The position numbers and the translations under genes are program-made. A stretch of 22,629 nucleotides of DNA from contig DAOSUS010000047.1 of NCBI GenBank assembly GCA_035378955.1, positions 1 through 22,629 of the forward strand. Direction: 5' to 3'. The notes below the pieces were generated by a model. That model did not search any database and was not told the origin of the DNA. It saw nothing but the letters and a program-made list of their open reading frames with translations. This DNA is from Candidatus Hydrogenedens sp. (GTDB taxonomy: Bacteria > Hydrogenedentota > Hydrogenedentia > Hydrogenedentales > Hydrogenedentaceae). This document shows, piece by piece, positions 1 through 7,913 of the stretch; positions within the stretch are counted from its first letter, which is position 1; every line of letters starts with the position of its first letter.

Positions 1-345
1 AAAATGTCCAAAAAAAACAAAAAAATGGCAAAAGAAATCGAGGCTTTTTTTATTGATATGGAAGAAGTTTTTGACGAAAGTTTAAGAATATTAAAATCCG
101 GCGGCAGATGTTGTTATGTTATTGGAAATACAAAACTGAATGGTATTGATATATTAAATGCGGAAGTTTTTGCTGAAAGTATGCAATACTCTGGTTTTAA
201 ATTCGATAGGCTAATAAAAAGAGAAATCCCAACTAAAATCCTTCCACAAAAAAGAGATGAAAAGACAGGCAGGTTTGCTCCCAGCCACGAAGCAAGCTTT
301 GAAGCCTATCCTGTAGAATATATTGTTATTGGATTAAAGGAGTAA
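1..345 (+). CDS. DNA methyltransferase, C-terminal part (cut by window edge)
   Basis: The frame is open to the left edge, so the first visible ATG (position 4) is probably internal. The 113 visible residues read as the back half of an amino-methyltransferase of the N4-cytosine/N6-adenine type. A charged helix (MEEVFDESLRILKSGG) ends in the 'RVLKxGG'-like turn, followed by a strand CYVIGNTK and then the block KREIPTKILPQKRDEKTGRF, in which the RD-x-x-TGRF element recurs in bacterial DNA methylases. The SAM-binding motif and the catalytic (D/S)PPY motif would lie upstream of the window. It stops 2 nt before the restriction endonuclease, so the two are almost certainly co-transcribed. Its role would be to protect host DNA from that enzyme. 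The target base cannot be told from this fragment. Confidence 0.8.
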   Translation, partial: KMSKKNKKMAKEIEAFFIDMEEVFDESLRILKSGGRCCYVIGNTKLNGIDILNAEVFAESMQYSGFKFDRLIKREIPTKILPQKRDEKTGRFAPSHEASFEAYPVEYIVIGLKE

Positions 346-347
346 AG

Positions 348-1034
348 ATGAAATTTGAAAATTTGAAAAACTTATATTTAGAAAAGAAAAAACGGTATGG
401 TATAGAAACATATAAACATACCTCAGAATTATTAAGGGAGGCAAAAGAGATTCATAAACAGAACTGGTTGAAATATTCTACACCTAATGGAGACCACGAA
501 CAAAGTTGGCGAGCCTTCAAAGGAAAAAATTTAGAAAAATTAATTCAATATATTATCACAGATGAAGTCGAGAAATTAGGATTAAAAGTGGTTAATGGTA
601 ATCAGTTAGAAAGAAGCATGAATCTTTCAGAAGAGTTAAGTCAGGTAAAACGGAATTTGGCAATTAACTATGGAGAATTTGGTTTACATTTACCTGATGT
701 AGATATAATCATATACAATCCAACGAATTATAGGGTGCTTGCTGTAATTTCGAGTAAGGTGACTTTAAGAGAGAGAATTGCCCAAACAGGATATTGGAAG
801 TTTAAACTCCTTCAAGATGAAGTTACAAGGCATATCAAAGTGTATTTTATAACTCCCGATGAAGATGGTACATTAACATATAAGAAACCAACCAAGAAGG
901 GTAGGGCAATAGTAGAAGTGGATTTAGATGGAAGTTATGTGTTAACTGAGGAAAAAATACAAGAGAGTAGCAAAGTTAAACTTTTCGAACATTTTATAGA
1001 TGATTTAAAGAAATTGTTAAATAATGGGGAATAA
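348..1034 (+). CDS. Type II restriction endonuclease, BsaWI/CCGG-family-like
   Basis: This 228-aa protein has a good ribosome site (AAGGAG, 6 nt before ATG). The core reads as a PD-(D/E)xK nuclease: P116-D117 leads a hydrophobic strand (DVDIIIY), followed by strand LAVISSK with K137 and then R141-E142-R143. The spacing Lys, +4 Arg, Glu, Arg matches the RER element that contacts CCGG in the Ecl18kI/EcoRII/BsaWI group of endonucleases, as I recall that family. A cleavage site with a CCGG or related core is therefore inferred. The acidic residue expected about 13 positions after the lysine is not obvious (W150 there), so the active-site assignment is incomplete. Methyltransferase genes lie on both sides, which supports the restriction role. 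Very AT-rich codon use suggests acquisition by transfer. Confidence 0.7.
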   Translation: MKFENLKNLYLEKKKRYGIETYKHTSELLREAKEIHKQNWLKYSTPNGDHEQSWRAFKGKNLEKLIQYIITDEVEKLGLKVVNGNQLERSMNLSEELSQVKRNLAINYGEFGLHLPDVDIIIYNPTNYRVLAVISSKVTLRERIAQTGYWKFKLLQDEVTRHIKVYFITPDEDGTLTYKKPTKKGRAIVEVDLDGSYVLTEEKIQESSKVKLFEHFIDDLKKLLNNGE

Positions 1035-1047
1035 TAAGGGAAACAAA

Positions 1048-1314
1048 ATGAACAGAAAACAAATTGGACAAGAATGGGAAAGGTTAAATCATGAACTTTT
1101 CGAAAACAGACCCGAAGTAAATGAACCTTATCCATCAGATATTATCAGAAGGAGAGAATTACTACTTTTTGCACAAGTGCATTTGGGCAATATTATGGAA
1201 GCCCAAAATAGGAACGATAAAGAAAAAGAAGATTTTGAAACTGAGATGTATCATATAACAATGTCAACTTATTACAATTGGGATAGCAATGAACACAGCA
1301 AATCTAAAAATTGA
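1048..1314 (+). CDS. small hypothetical protein inside the R-M module
   Basis: The frame also has an ATG at 1024, inside the endonuclease gene. I prefer ATG 1048 because AAGGG lies about 7 nt before it and it falls 13 nt after the endonuclease stop. That gives 88 residues: a charged, probably all-helical protein with no signal peptide, membrane span, cysteine pair or recognisable helix-turn-helix. A leucine-rich central helix (RRELLLFAQVHLGNIMEAQ) is followed by an acidic helix and a YYNWDSN segment. Its end overlaps the next methyltransferase by 26 nt, which suggests coupled translation and a real gene. I do not recognise the family. A controller protein, an endonuclease or methylase accessory subunit, or a Vsr-like helper are possibilities, but none is supported by a motif. 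Confidence 0.65.
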   Translation: MNRKQIGQEWERLNHELFENRPEVNEPYPSDIIRRRELLLFAQVHLGNIMEAQNRNDKEKEDFETEMYHITMSTYYNWDSNEHSKSKN

Positions 1315-1999
1315 AACTACCACGCTTTGGGACTTTCCTACGCAAAATTATGGAGATAAACCACACGGGGACAATAAGTATCCTGGAGTTACACCTGCTT
1401 TTGTTATCTGGAATTTATTACAGAGATATACAAAAGAAGGGGACTTAGTAGTAGACCCTATGTGTGGCAGTGGAACCACTATAGATGTTTGTAAGGAAGA
1501 AAATAGAAATTGTATTGGTTTTGATATAGTCCCTTATAGAGATGATATAAAACAAGCAGATGCGAGAAAATTACCATTAGATAACGAACAAGTAGATTTT
1601 ATCTTTATAGATTCTCCGTATTCAGACAACATAAGATATAATGACCATCCAGATAATATTGGAAATATATCTTGTGAGGACCCAAGATTTTTTGAAGAAT
1701 TAGAAAAGGTGGCAAAAGAAATATATCGTGTTTTGAAACCAAAGAAATATGTTGCCTGGCTTATTGGGGACCAGGCAAAAAAAAAGAAATTTGTTCCAGT
1801 CGGATTTAAAATATATTCTATGTTAGAAAAATACTTTAAACCTGTGGATATTGTTTGTGTGACCAGACATAATCAGACATCAAATACCCCTCTTTGGCAT
1901 GGGAGAGCAAGAAAATATAATTTTTATTTAAGAGGTTTCAAGTATCTAATAATAATGCAGAAGGTAAAAGAACGAAATATTAATGTAGAACAAGATTAG
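1289..1999 (+). CDS. DNA methyltransferase (N4-cytosine or N6-adenine type), complete
   Basis: This is a 236-aa SAM-dependent DNA methylase. An N-terminal TTLWDFPTQNYG segment leads into motif X/I: VTPAFVIWNLLQRYT followed by the SAM loop DPMCGSGTT (residues 56-64). GFDI (77-80) fits motif II and DARKLP (91-96) motif III. DSPY (108-111) is a variant of the catalytic (D/S)PPY motif IV, and the YRVLKPKKYVAWLIGD strand (146-161) resembles motif VI and what follows. The order I then IV and the short C-terminal part leave little room for a separate target-recognition domain. The start lies inside the preceding small gene (26-nt overlap, weak GGGA ribosome site). With the upstream partial methylase it makes two modification enzymes for one endonuclease. 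Confidence 0.85.
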   Translation: MNTANLKIETTTLWDFPTQNYGDKPHGDNKYPGVTPAFVIWNLLQRYTKEGDLVVDPMCGSGTTIDVCKEENRNCIGFDIVPYRDDIKQADARKLPLDNEQVDFIFIDSPYSDNIRYNDHPDNIGNISCEDPRFFEELEKVAKEIYRVLKPKKYVAWLIGDQAKKKKFVPVGFKIYSMLEKYFKPVDIVCVTRHNQTSNTPLWHGRARKYNFYLRGFKYLIIMQKVKERNINVEQD

Positions 2000-2224
2000 T
2001 ATTAGTTTGAAAGAATGGCAGCCAACCCAAATTATCTTTGTTAAAATCCAAAATTTAGAAAATACAATGATATAAACTTATAAACGAAAGAGGGATTTAA
2101 GTTTTGGAATAAGTTGTAGACTTTCTATCTTTTCGATAAAATAAAATCGTTAGAGAAAACAAATGTCTAATTTTAGTTCAATGAAATGAGTATATTATTC
2201 CCATTTTTATTCTATTTTTACCTA
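2000..2224. other. AT-rich gap between convergent genes
   Basis: This stretch separates the plus-strand restriction-modification module from the minus-strand beta-helix gene. It is strongly AT-rich. I see no convincing open frame, strong hairpin with a T-run, tRNA or repeat in it. It probably marks the right boundary of the transferred module. Confidence 0.5.
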
Positions 2225-4378
2225 TTACTTCTTTCTGATGTTGTTGATGGTTTCCATTGGAATTACTTCTCTATATTTGTCTCTGTACAATCCGATTTGG
2301 GGGAAGGGGATGGGGTCGAAGTTGAAGTTTGAGGAGGTTAGTATGTTGTTGTTTATCTCGAAGTTGCCTTGGGCGGAGTGGGGGAATAGAGCATTGTCGG
2401 TGGTGGTCAGGTTGTTCTCGAAGATAATCTGGGATGTTTCCATTTTTCTCATCACTTCGTTGCATTTCCAGAATATGTTTCTTTGCACGGTATTTTTGTT
2501 TCGGTCTTCGTAGATATGTGCCATTTCGGGGTATCTTTGCACATAAAGGTTGTAATCTATATCGGGTTTGTTGAGTGCATCATTTACGGTGTTTTGCCAT
2601 TCTTCTTCTGTGCAGGTTTGAAAGGTTACGCCGATAAAGCAGTCCGCAAAGATGTTATTCTCTATTATATTGTCTTTACCGCCGTTGACCTGAACTCCAC
2701 CGAAAATACCGTCTTTGGCACATGCCTTGTAGAATATATTTCCGTAAATCTTCACACCGGATATGGGGTAATCCAGACGAACGCCTCCCTGTAAGGGTAA
2801 TCCGGGTTTGTCCCAATTTCCGATGTGGTGCCAGTAGTTATAGCGATATATCATACCGCGATAAGTTGGGTTTCCGTAAGTATCCAATCCGCCCTGATCA
2901 TCGGATTCCAAAACAACATCGCAAACTTCGTTGTATTCAACAATGATGTCATTGCCATCCATACGGAAGGCACTGCTCGGATTTTTATGCACAAAGTTAT
3001 GGGAGACTACATGCCCAACTCCCTCTCCGTATACTGCCGGGTTATAAGTGTGGTCAACACGAGCCAGGTCGTAAAAGTAACAGTTATCTATCTTAAACCC
3101 ACTCGGCGTCAAGGTTTTTCTGTCACCACCTCGCAGGAAGACGCCCCCTTTGCCCAGCGTTACGAAATCGCAAGATTGAACGCAATGGTTTTTCCCACCA
3201 TCAATGGCAACTCCGTAACCGCCACTATGGGTAAAAGAGCAACCCAATATTCGAATATCCTCTCCCTCTGAAATCACAATTAAGTTTCCAGAACTCAACT
3301 TAAAATGTAATCCTTCAACATAGATATGGCTTGCATTTTCAAATACAAACATAGGTCCCTCAAACCATGAAAACTCTATCTGGGCTTTCTCCATAGGTGC
3401 TGGCGGATAAAAGTATAGGAGCATGTTTTGTCGGTCAAGATACCATTCGCCTGGCTGGTCTAATTCGCATAAAAGGTTGAGTGCATAAAATCTTGCTCCT
3501 GCCTTATATCCGTAAGCCGAGGCGGAATGAGCCAGTTTTATCTCTCTTTTATCTGGGTCAATCGCAGCCACATTTTCATAGGAATCCGACCAATCGTAAT
3601 GCCAATATCCATGCAATAGTACATTAGGCTCTTTTGTCCAACTTGTAAGCGGGCAATTATCTGTTTTTATTTTAACATTTGTCATTGTAGAGAAGCCCGA
3701 TAATCGCTCTGCTGTTTCTCCTTCAATTCCTGCGACATGAAGGAAACCGTCATTCGGATACTTTGCCAATGTCATAGCCTCTCCGTTGAAAAACACCTCC
3801 ACATACGGAAAAGCAGTATGCCCTTTATAACCGCGGTCCTTCTGTCGTAATTCCAAACTTCCATGTCCACCCAATTTTAACGGAGGAAGTGACTTCAATC
3901 CATACTCTTTCAAATCTGCCACATAAAGTTTTTCTAATACTTCCTTCTTAATCCTATCGCGATAATTCCCTTCGCTTAATTTCTTGAAATTCTTTATTTG
4001 AATTCCACCGCTGATTGTGCTTTCCGTTTTGTTTTCTGCGGTAATAATAATTGGTTTTCCTTCTTCTCCGCTATGCTCTTTCTTAAAAACCACGCTATCG
4101 GATATTTTATATTCCCCTTTTCGTAGAACAATTTTAATGCCTTTTTCAGGAAGTTTATCGTTCTTTTTTAGCTCCTTTATATAACTAAGTGCATCTTGAA
4201 ATGTATCAAAAAATGTCCCTTTATCAACCTCATTTTCGCTATCATTTATAGGTAAAACGCATATCATTTTTTGTGGGGGTATCTCATCGGCATGAGAGAG
4301 GTATCCGATTCCTGCGAATAAAAATGCACAAACCCCTAACATAAAAATACGAGCAAGGAAAAGAGATTTTCGATTCAT
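2225..4378 (-). CDS. exported right-handed parallel beta-helix protein, GH141-like
   Basis: The protein is 717 aa with a Sec signal peptide: basic MNRK, a hydrophobic stretch to about residue 27, and a likely cut after SHA at 30. AAAGGG lies 6 nt before the ATG. After a domain with the LRKGEYKISDSV pattern (85-96) and a DSG-like HSGEEGKPI segment come IxGG (122-125), FFNGEAMTLAKYPN (196-209), GYWHYDWSDSYENV (257-270) and DQPGEWYLD (307-315). From about 345 to 660 there are repeated beta-helix rungs (for example NIIENNIFADC and VEYNEVCDVV). This order matches secreted polysaccharide-active beta-helix proteins such as GH141 (fucosidase/xylanase). Clustered acids in ESDDQGGLDTYG (491-502) and RLDYP are catalytic candidates. 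The substrate is unknown. It probably acts in the periplasm or outside the cell. Confidence 0.8.
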   Translation of the reverse strand: MNRKSLFLARIFMLGVCAFLFAGIGYLSHADEIPPQKMICVLPINDSENEVDKGTFFDTFQDALSYIKELKKNDKLPEKGIKIVLRKGEYKISDSVVFKKEHSGEEGKPIIITAENKTESTISGGIQIKNFKKLSEGNYRDRIKKEVLEKLYVADLKEYGLKSLPPLKLGGHGSLELRQKDRGYKGHTAFPYVEVFFNGEAMTLAKYPNDGFLHVAGIEGETAERLSGFSTMTNVKIKTDNCPLTSWTKEPNVLLHGYWHYDWSDSYENVAAIDPDKREIKLAHSASAYGYKAGARFYALNLLCELDQPGEWYLDRQNMLLYFYPPAPMEKAQIEFSWFEGPMFVFENASHIYVEGLHFKLSSGNLIVISEGEDIRILGCSFTHSGGYGVAIDGGKNHCVQSCDFVTLGKGGVFLRGGDRKTLTPSGFKIDNCYFYDLARVDHTYNPAVYGEGVGHVVSHNFVHKNPSSAFRMDGNDIIVEYNEVCDVVLESDDQGGLDTYGNPTYRGMIYRYNYWHHIGNWDKPGLPLQGGVRLDYPISGVKIYGNIFYKACAKDGIFGGVQVNGGKDNIIENNIFADCFIGVTFQTCTEEEWQNTVNDALNKPDIDYNLYVQRYPEMAHIYEDRNKNTVQRNIFWKCNEVMRKMETSQIIFENNLTTTDNALFPHSAQGNFEINNNILTSSNFNFDPIPFPQIGLYRDKYREVIPMETINNIRKK

Positions 4379-4389
4379 AATTTACCCTT

Positions 4390-4416
4390 TATAAATTTGT
4401 ATATGACAAATTTATA
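4390..4416 (-). promoter_or_regulatory. 11-bp inverted repeat upstream of the beta-helix gene
   Basis: Arms at 4390-4400 and 4406-4416 are perfect inverted copies (TATAAATTTGT / ACAAATTTATA) around a 5-nt spacer. The left arm directly abuts the AAAGGG ribosome site (4385-4390) of the minus-strand beta-helix gene. A TATAAA-like -10 sequence lies inside the repeat. It could be an operator for a dimeric repressor or an mRNA hairpin limiting ribosome access. AT-only composition makes a stable RNA hairpin less likely. Confidence 0.45.
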
Positions 4417-4482
4417 GTATCAACAGTCCCTCTTTCTCCGCAATTGTTTTCTTGTCTTCGAGATAAAGCGACTAATGACTTG

Positions 4483-5406
4483 CTAACTATTATCTCTTAT
4501 AAATTCTACCGTTTGGATTAAGCCTGATTTAAGGTCTATTTGAGGTTGCCAGCCTAAAACTTTATATGCTTTATCGCCTGTAATGAAGATAGTTTGGACT
4601 TCTCCCGGTCGAAGCGGTGCCAATTCGGGTTCTTCGTTATAACCCACAGTATTTGCGATAATATCAAAAATTTCGCGAACTGTTGTTCCCTTCGCCGAAC
4701 CTAAATTAACTGTTTCATTCACCCCTTTTCCCAGCCCTAACAAAAACGCTCGTGCTATATCTTTTACAAAAACATAATCGCGTTGAGGTGTGCCATAACC
4801 ATATAAAACAGGCTTTTTCCCTTTTAACATAAGACCTGTAAGTATGGAGCATACGCCGGCTTCACCCTCCGGGCTTTGACGCGGTCCGTATACATTGGGT
4901 AAACGCAAAATAAGATAGTTTAACCCATGCAGTCGCTGGTATAAGCCTAAATAATGTTCAAAGGCTAATTTGCTTGTTCCGTAAGGGGACATCGGTTTGG
5001 GTAAATAAGTTTCTGGCACAGGCAAAACTTCCGATTCACCATATATGGCACCACCTGTAGATGAAAAAATGAATTTTTTTATGCCATATTTCACAGCACT
5101 ATTAAGCAGATTAATCCCACCTAATATATTAACTGTTGCATCAAATATCGGGTCGGTTACGCTTTTTCGGACATCAATTTGAGCCGCTAAATGTGCTACG
5201 AAATCCGGACGAAATTCGTTAAATATCGTATCTATCTGCTCTGAACATATATCCATTTTGATAAATTTAGCCTTCAGATTTAAATTTTTCTGATTTCCCG
5301 AACTCAAGTTATCAAGGACAAGAACCTCATGATGATTTTCAAGCAATATATCAACAACATGCGAGCCAATAAATCCTGCTCCACCTGTAACAATCACTTT
5401 TGACAT
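4483..5406 (-). CDS. NAD-dependent sugar-nucleotide epimerase (UDP-glucose 4-epimerase-like)
   Basis: This is a 307-aa extended short-chain dehydrogenase/reductase. The NAD loop TGGAGFIGSH (residues 7-16) follows the first strand, and a DNLSSGNQKN segment (32-41) binds the nucleotide ribose. AHLAAQIDVR (71-80), the catalytic serine region SSTGGAIYGE (115-124) and Y142-x-x-x-K146 (SPYGTSK) are intact. RLPNVYGPRQ and YGTPQRDYVFVKDIA are typical of the GalE/WbpP-type subgroup. It probably interconverts UDP-hexoses for cell-surface glycans. The exact sugar is not decided. The frame continues upstream to 5541, but ATG at 5404-5406 is preferred because AAGGAAAGGA lies about 7 nt before it and the family begins exactly there. 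It lies upstream of the beta-helix gene on the same strand with a 104-nt gap. Confidence 0.9.
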   Translation of the reverse strand: MSKVIVTGGAGFIGSHVVDILLENHHEVLVLDNLSSGNQKNLNLKAKFIKMDICSEQIDTIFNEFRPDFVAHLAAQIDVRKSVTDPIFDATVNILGGINLLNSAVKYGIKKFIFSSTGGAIYGESEVLPVPETYLPKPMSPYGTSKLAFEHYLGLYQRLHGLNYLILRLPNVYGPRQSPEGEAGVCSILTGLMLKGKKPVLYGYGTPQRDYVFVKDIARAFLLGLGKGVNETVNLGSAKGTTVREIFDIIANTVGYNEEPELAPLRPGEVQTIFITGDKAYKVLGWQPQIDLKSGLIQTVEFIRDNS

Positions 5407-5804
5407 AAAAAATCCTTTCCTTTTGCTAAAATGCTGAATGGTGTGAGATTTAGATAATACCAAAAATAATAGGTTGTTTTCATGGAACATAATGCCCTTA
5501 GAATAATGGCATATATGACATAAGGATTGATATTTTTTCATTCGTGGTTATTTGTTTAATTTGTGGCAATATCCAATCCTTTATCCTAAAAAATAAGTGT
5601 TACCTATGTCTTATGTTTTTTCATTATTTGAAAGTGTAATTTAAAGTTTATTTGTGATAATTCGGGATATGGAAATAGGAATAGGAAAAGGAATATAATA
5701 TTATACAAATTCCAATTTTTCTATAATTCTTGGAATGTCATTTTTGTTCCCGGTGTGCAAACAAAATAATAAAAATTACTTTTTAATTATATTAGGGATT
5801 TTTT
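5407..5804. other. 398-nt divergent intergenic region
   Basis: The gap lies between the minus-strand epimerase and the plus-strand acyl-CoA synthetase. It must hold both promoters. TATAAT-like boxes for the plus strand occur at 5694-5699 and 5722-5727, but neither has a good -35 box at proper spacing. A short AGGAAW-type run (four imperfect copies, 5671-5694) and a degenerate element at about 5537-5573 resembling one near the right window edge are also present. No tRNA or small gene was found. Confidence 0.4.
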
Positions 5805-7913
5805 ATGCTTGAAACACTTATAAGACCTAAAAGTATTGCAGTAATCGGGGCATCGAGGACCCCGGGTAAAGTAGGATATTCCATATTAAGTAATTTAATT
5901 TCGTCCGGTTATGAAGGGAAGGTTATACCTGTAAATCCTTCCGCAGATGAGATTTTAGGTTTGAAATGTTATAAAACGCCCAAAGATGCAGGTATTCCTG
6001 TTGATTTCACTATTATTGTGGTTCCTAACAAATTGGTTAAATCGGCGTTGGAAGAATCCCATCAAGCAGGGGCCAAATCTGTTTGTGTTATTACGGCAGG
6101 TTTTAAGGAGGTTGGCCCCGAAGGTGCTTTATTAGAGAAAGAAATTGCTCAATATTGCAAAGAGCATCGAATGAGATTGTTAGGTCCGAACTGTTTGGGG
6201 ATAATCAATACAGAAAATAAAATGAATGCTTCCTTTGCTACGCAAATGCCCCGAAAAGGTTCTATCTCTGTAATTTCACAATCCGGTGCTTTATGCACAG
6301 CCATACTGGACTGGTCTGTAGGGCGTGGGGTAGGTTTGGCTAAATTGATTAGCATTGGAAATAAGGCAGATATATCCGAAATTGATTTGTTACAGATGTT
6401 AGGAGAAGATGAACAGACGAAGGTTATTGCTTGTTATCTGGAAAATATTGTTCGGGGTGAAGAATTTATAAAGATTGCGGAACAAGTAGCCTCTATAAAA
6501 CCTGTAGTCATTTTGAAAGTAGGGACAACACAAGCGGGTAGTCGAGCGGCTTCATCGCATACGGGTAGTCTTGCAGGAGAAGATATTGCTTATGGTGCGG
6601 CATTTCGTAGGGCGGGGGTTATTCGAGCGGAGACATTTGAATCTTTATTTGACTATGCTTCTGCGTTAGCAATGCAACCTTTACCTAAGGGAAATCGTGT
6701 TGCGGTAATAACAAATGCAGGTGGTCCGGGTATTATGGCGGCGGATGCCGTGGAAAATTCGGGTTTACAGGTGAAACCGTTGCAAAGTGAAATATCCTCA
6801 GCACTAAAACAAAAATTACCTCCCGCCGCGAGTGTTGCCAATCCGATTGATGTGTTAGGGGATGCCGACCCGGAACGCTATGCGATGGCTCTAAATGCGG
6901 CACTGGATGACGATACGATTGATTCGGTTATTGTTATATTAACTCCACAAGCCATGACCCAGCCTGCAGAAACAGCCAGAGCCATTATCAAAAATTTGAG
7001 GGGGAATAAGCCTGTATTAGCGGCGTTTATGGGTGGGGCGGATGTTATGCCTGCACGAGATGAATTGGTTTTAGCGAATTTGCCGGATTATCCATCGCCA
7101 GAACGGGCGGTGTATGCCTTAAAAGCCATGTGTGATTATTCTGCATGGAGACGCAGACCACCACGGGTTGTAATGCGTTTCCCTGTGAATCGTCGAAGGA
7201 TAGAACGGATTATTCGTCGTCAAATGCGAGAAGGTAGCACCTTCATCAACGAAGTAGATGCTAAAGAGATTTTGCGGGCTTATGATTTTTATGTTCCACC
7301 GGGGGCATTGGCTCGGACAGATGAAGAAGCGGTGACCATTGCAGACCGAATTGGCTATCCTGTGGCAATGAAAATTGTTTCGCCGGATATTATTCATAAA
7401 TCGGATATAGGCGGTGTCCGTCTGAATTTGTCCAATCCTGCTCAGGTGCGTGATGCCTTTGACTTAATGATGCTTCGTGTAACCCGCAAAATGCCGAATG
7501 CAAAAATTCAGGGTGTCTATGTAGAGAAGATGGCAAAACAAGGACGAGAGGTAATTTTAGGGATGCATCGAGACCCACAATTTGGACCTATGTTGATGTT
7601 CGGATTGGGAGGTATTTTTGTAGAGGTGATGAAGGATGTGAGTTTCTACCTTGCTCCTATAACAGAGGAAGAAGCCTTACAGATGCTTGTGGGAACTCGT
7701 TCTTATACTCTATTAAAAGGAACCCGTGGACAATCAGCCGTAGATGTCCACGCTATAGCCCAGGCTCTACAAAAGATGAGCCAATTAGCCACAGAATTTC
7801 CCGGTATCCATGAAATTGATATTAACCCGTTTATTGTTAGCGAAGTAGGAACTCCACCGACAGTAGCGGATGCCCGAATGATATTAGGAGGTCTTAATAT
7901 AAGCCATGAGTAA
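5805..7913 (+). CDS. ADP-forming acyl-CoA (acetate-CoA) synthetase, fused alpha-beta
   Basis: The enzyme is 702 aa and interconverts acyl-CoA + ADP + Pi with acid + CoA + ATP. The order is a CoA-binding Rossmann domain (PKSIAVIGAS, residues 8-17), a succinyl-CoA-ligase-like domain with ISQSGAL (157-163), GNKADIS (185-191) and the phospho-histidine loop SHTGSLAG (251-258, H252), a second flavodoxin-like part (TNAGGPG, 303-309; ANPIDVLGD), and an ATP-grasp domain from about 480 to 690 (KIVSPDIIHKSDIGGV 523-538, GPMLMFGLGGIFVE 594-607, EIDINPF 670-676). All key sites look intact. A basic linker at 448-473 joins the halves. AGGGA stands about 8 nt before the ATG. It overlaps the CoA-transferase gene by 8 nt, so the two are translationally coupled. 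The substrate may be acetate, propionate or a branched acid. Confidence 0.92.
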   Translation: MLETLIRPKSIAVIGASRTPGKVGYSILSNLISSGYEGKVIPVNPSADEILGLKCYKTPKDAGIPVDFTIIVVPNKLVKSALEESHQAGAKSVCVITAGFKEVGPEGALLEKEIAQYCKEHRMRLLGPNCLGIINTENKMNASFATQMPRKGSISVISQSGALCTAILDWSVGRGVGLAKLISIGNKADISEIDLLQMLGEDEQTKVIACYLENIVRGEEFIKIAEQVASIKPVVILKVGTTQAGSRAASSHTGSLAGEDIAYGAAFRRAGVIRAETFESLFDYASALAMQPLPKGNRVAVITNAGGPGIMAADAVENSGLQVKPLQSEISSALKQKLPPAASVANPIDVLGDADPERYAMALNAALDDDTIDSVIVILTPQAMTQPAETARAIIKNLRGNKPVLAAFMGGADVMPARDELVLANLPDYPSPERAVYALKAMCDYSAWRRRPPRVVMRFPVNRRRIERIIRRQMREGSTFINEVDAKEILRAYDFYVPPGALARTDEEAVTIADRIGYPVAMKIVSPDIIHKSDIGGVRLNLSNPAQVRDAFDLMMLRVTRKMPNAKIQGVYVEKMAKQGREVILGMHRDPQFGPMLMFGLGGIFVEVMKDVSFYLAPITEEEALQMLVGTRSYTLLKGTRGQSAVDVHAIAQALQKMSQLATEFPGIHEIDINPFIVSEVGTPPTVADARMILGGLNISHE

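Noticed and set aside
348..1034. Avoidance of WCCGGW in the window as proof of restriction specificity
   Set aside because: At least five such hexamers occur in the genes to the right, so no avoidance is visible at this scale.
2825..3271. 148-codon open frame on the plus strand
   Set aside because: It lies wholly inside the beta-helix gene, whose product has signal peptide and family motifs. The antisense frame has none.
5407..5541. 45-residue N-terminal extension of the epimerase
   Set aside because: The extension has no similarity to the family, while the internal ATG at 5406 has an excellent ribosome site and begins exactly at the conserved first strand.
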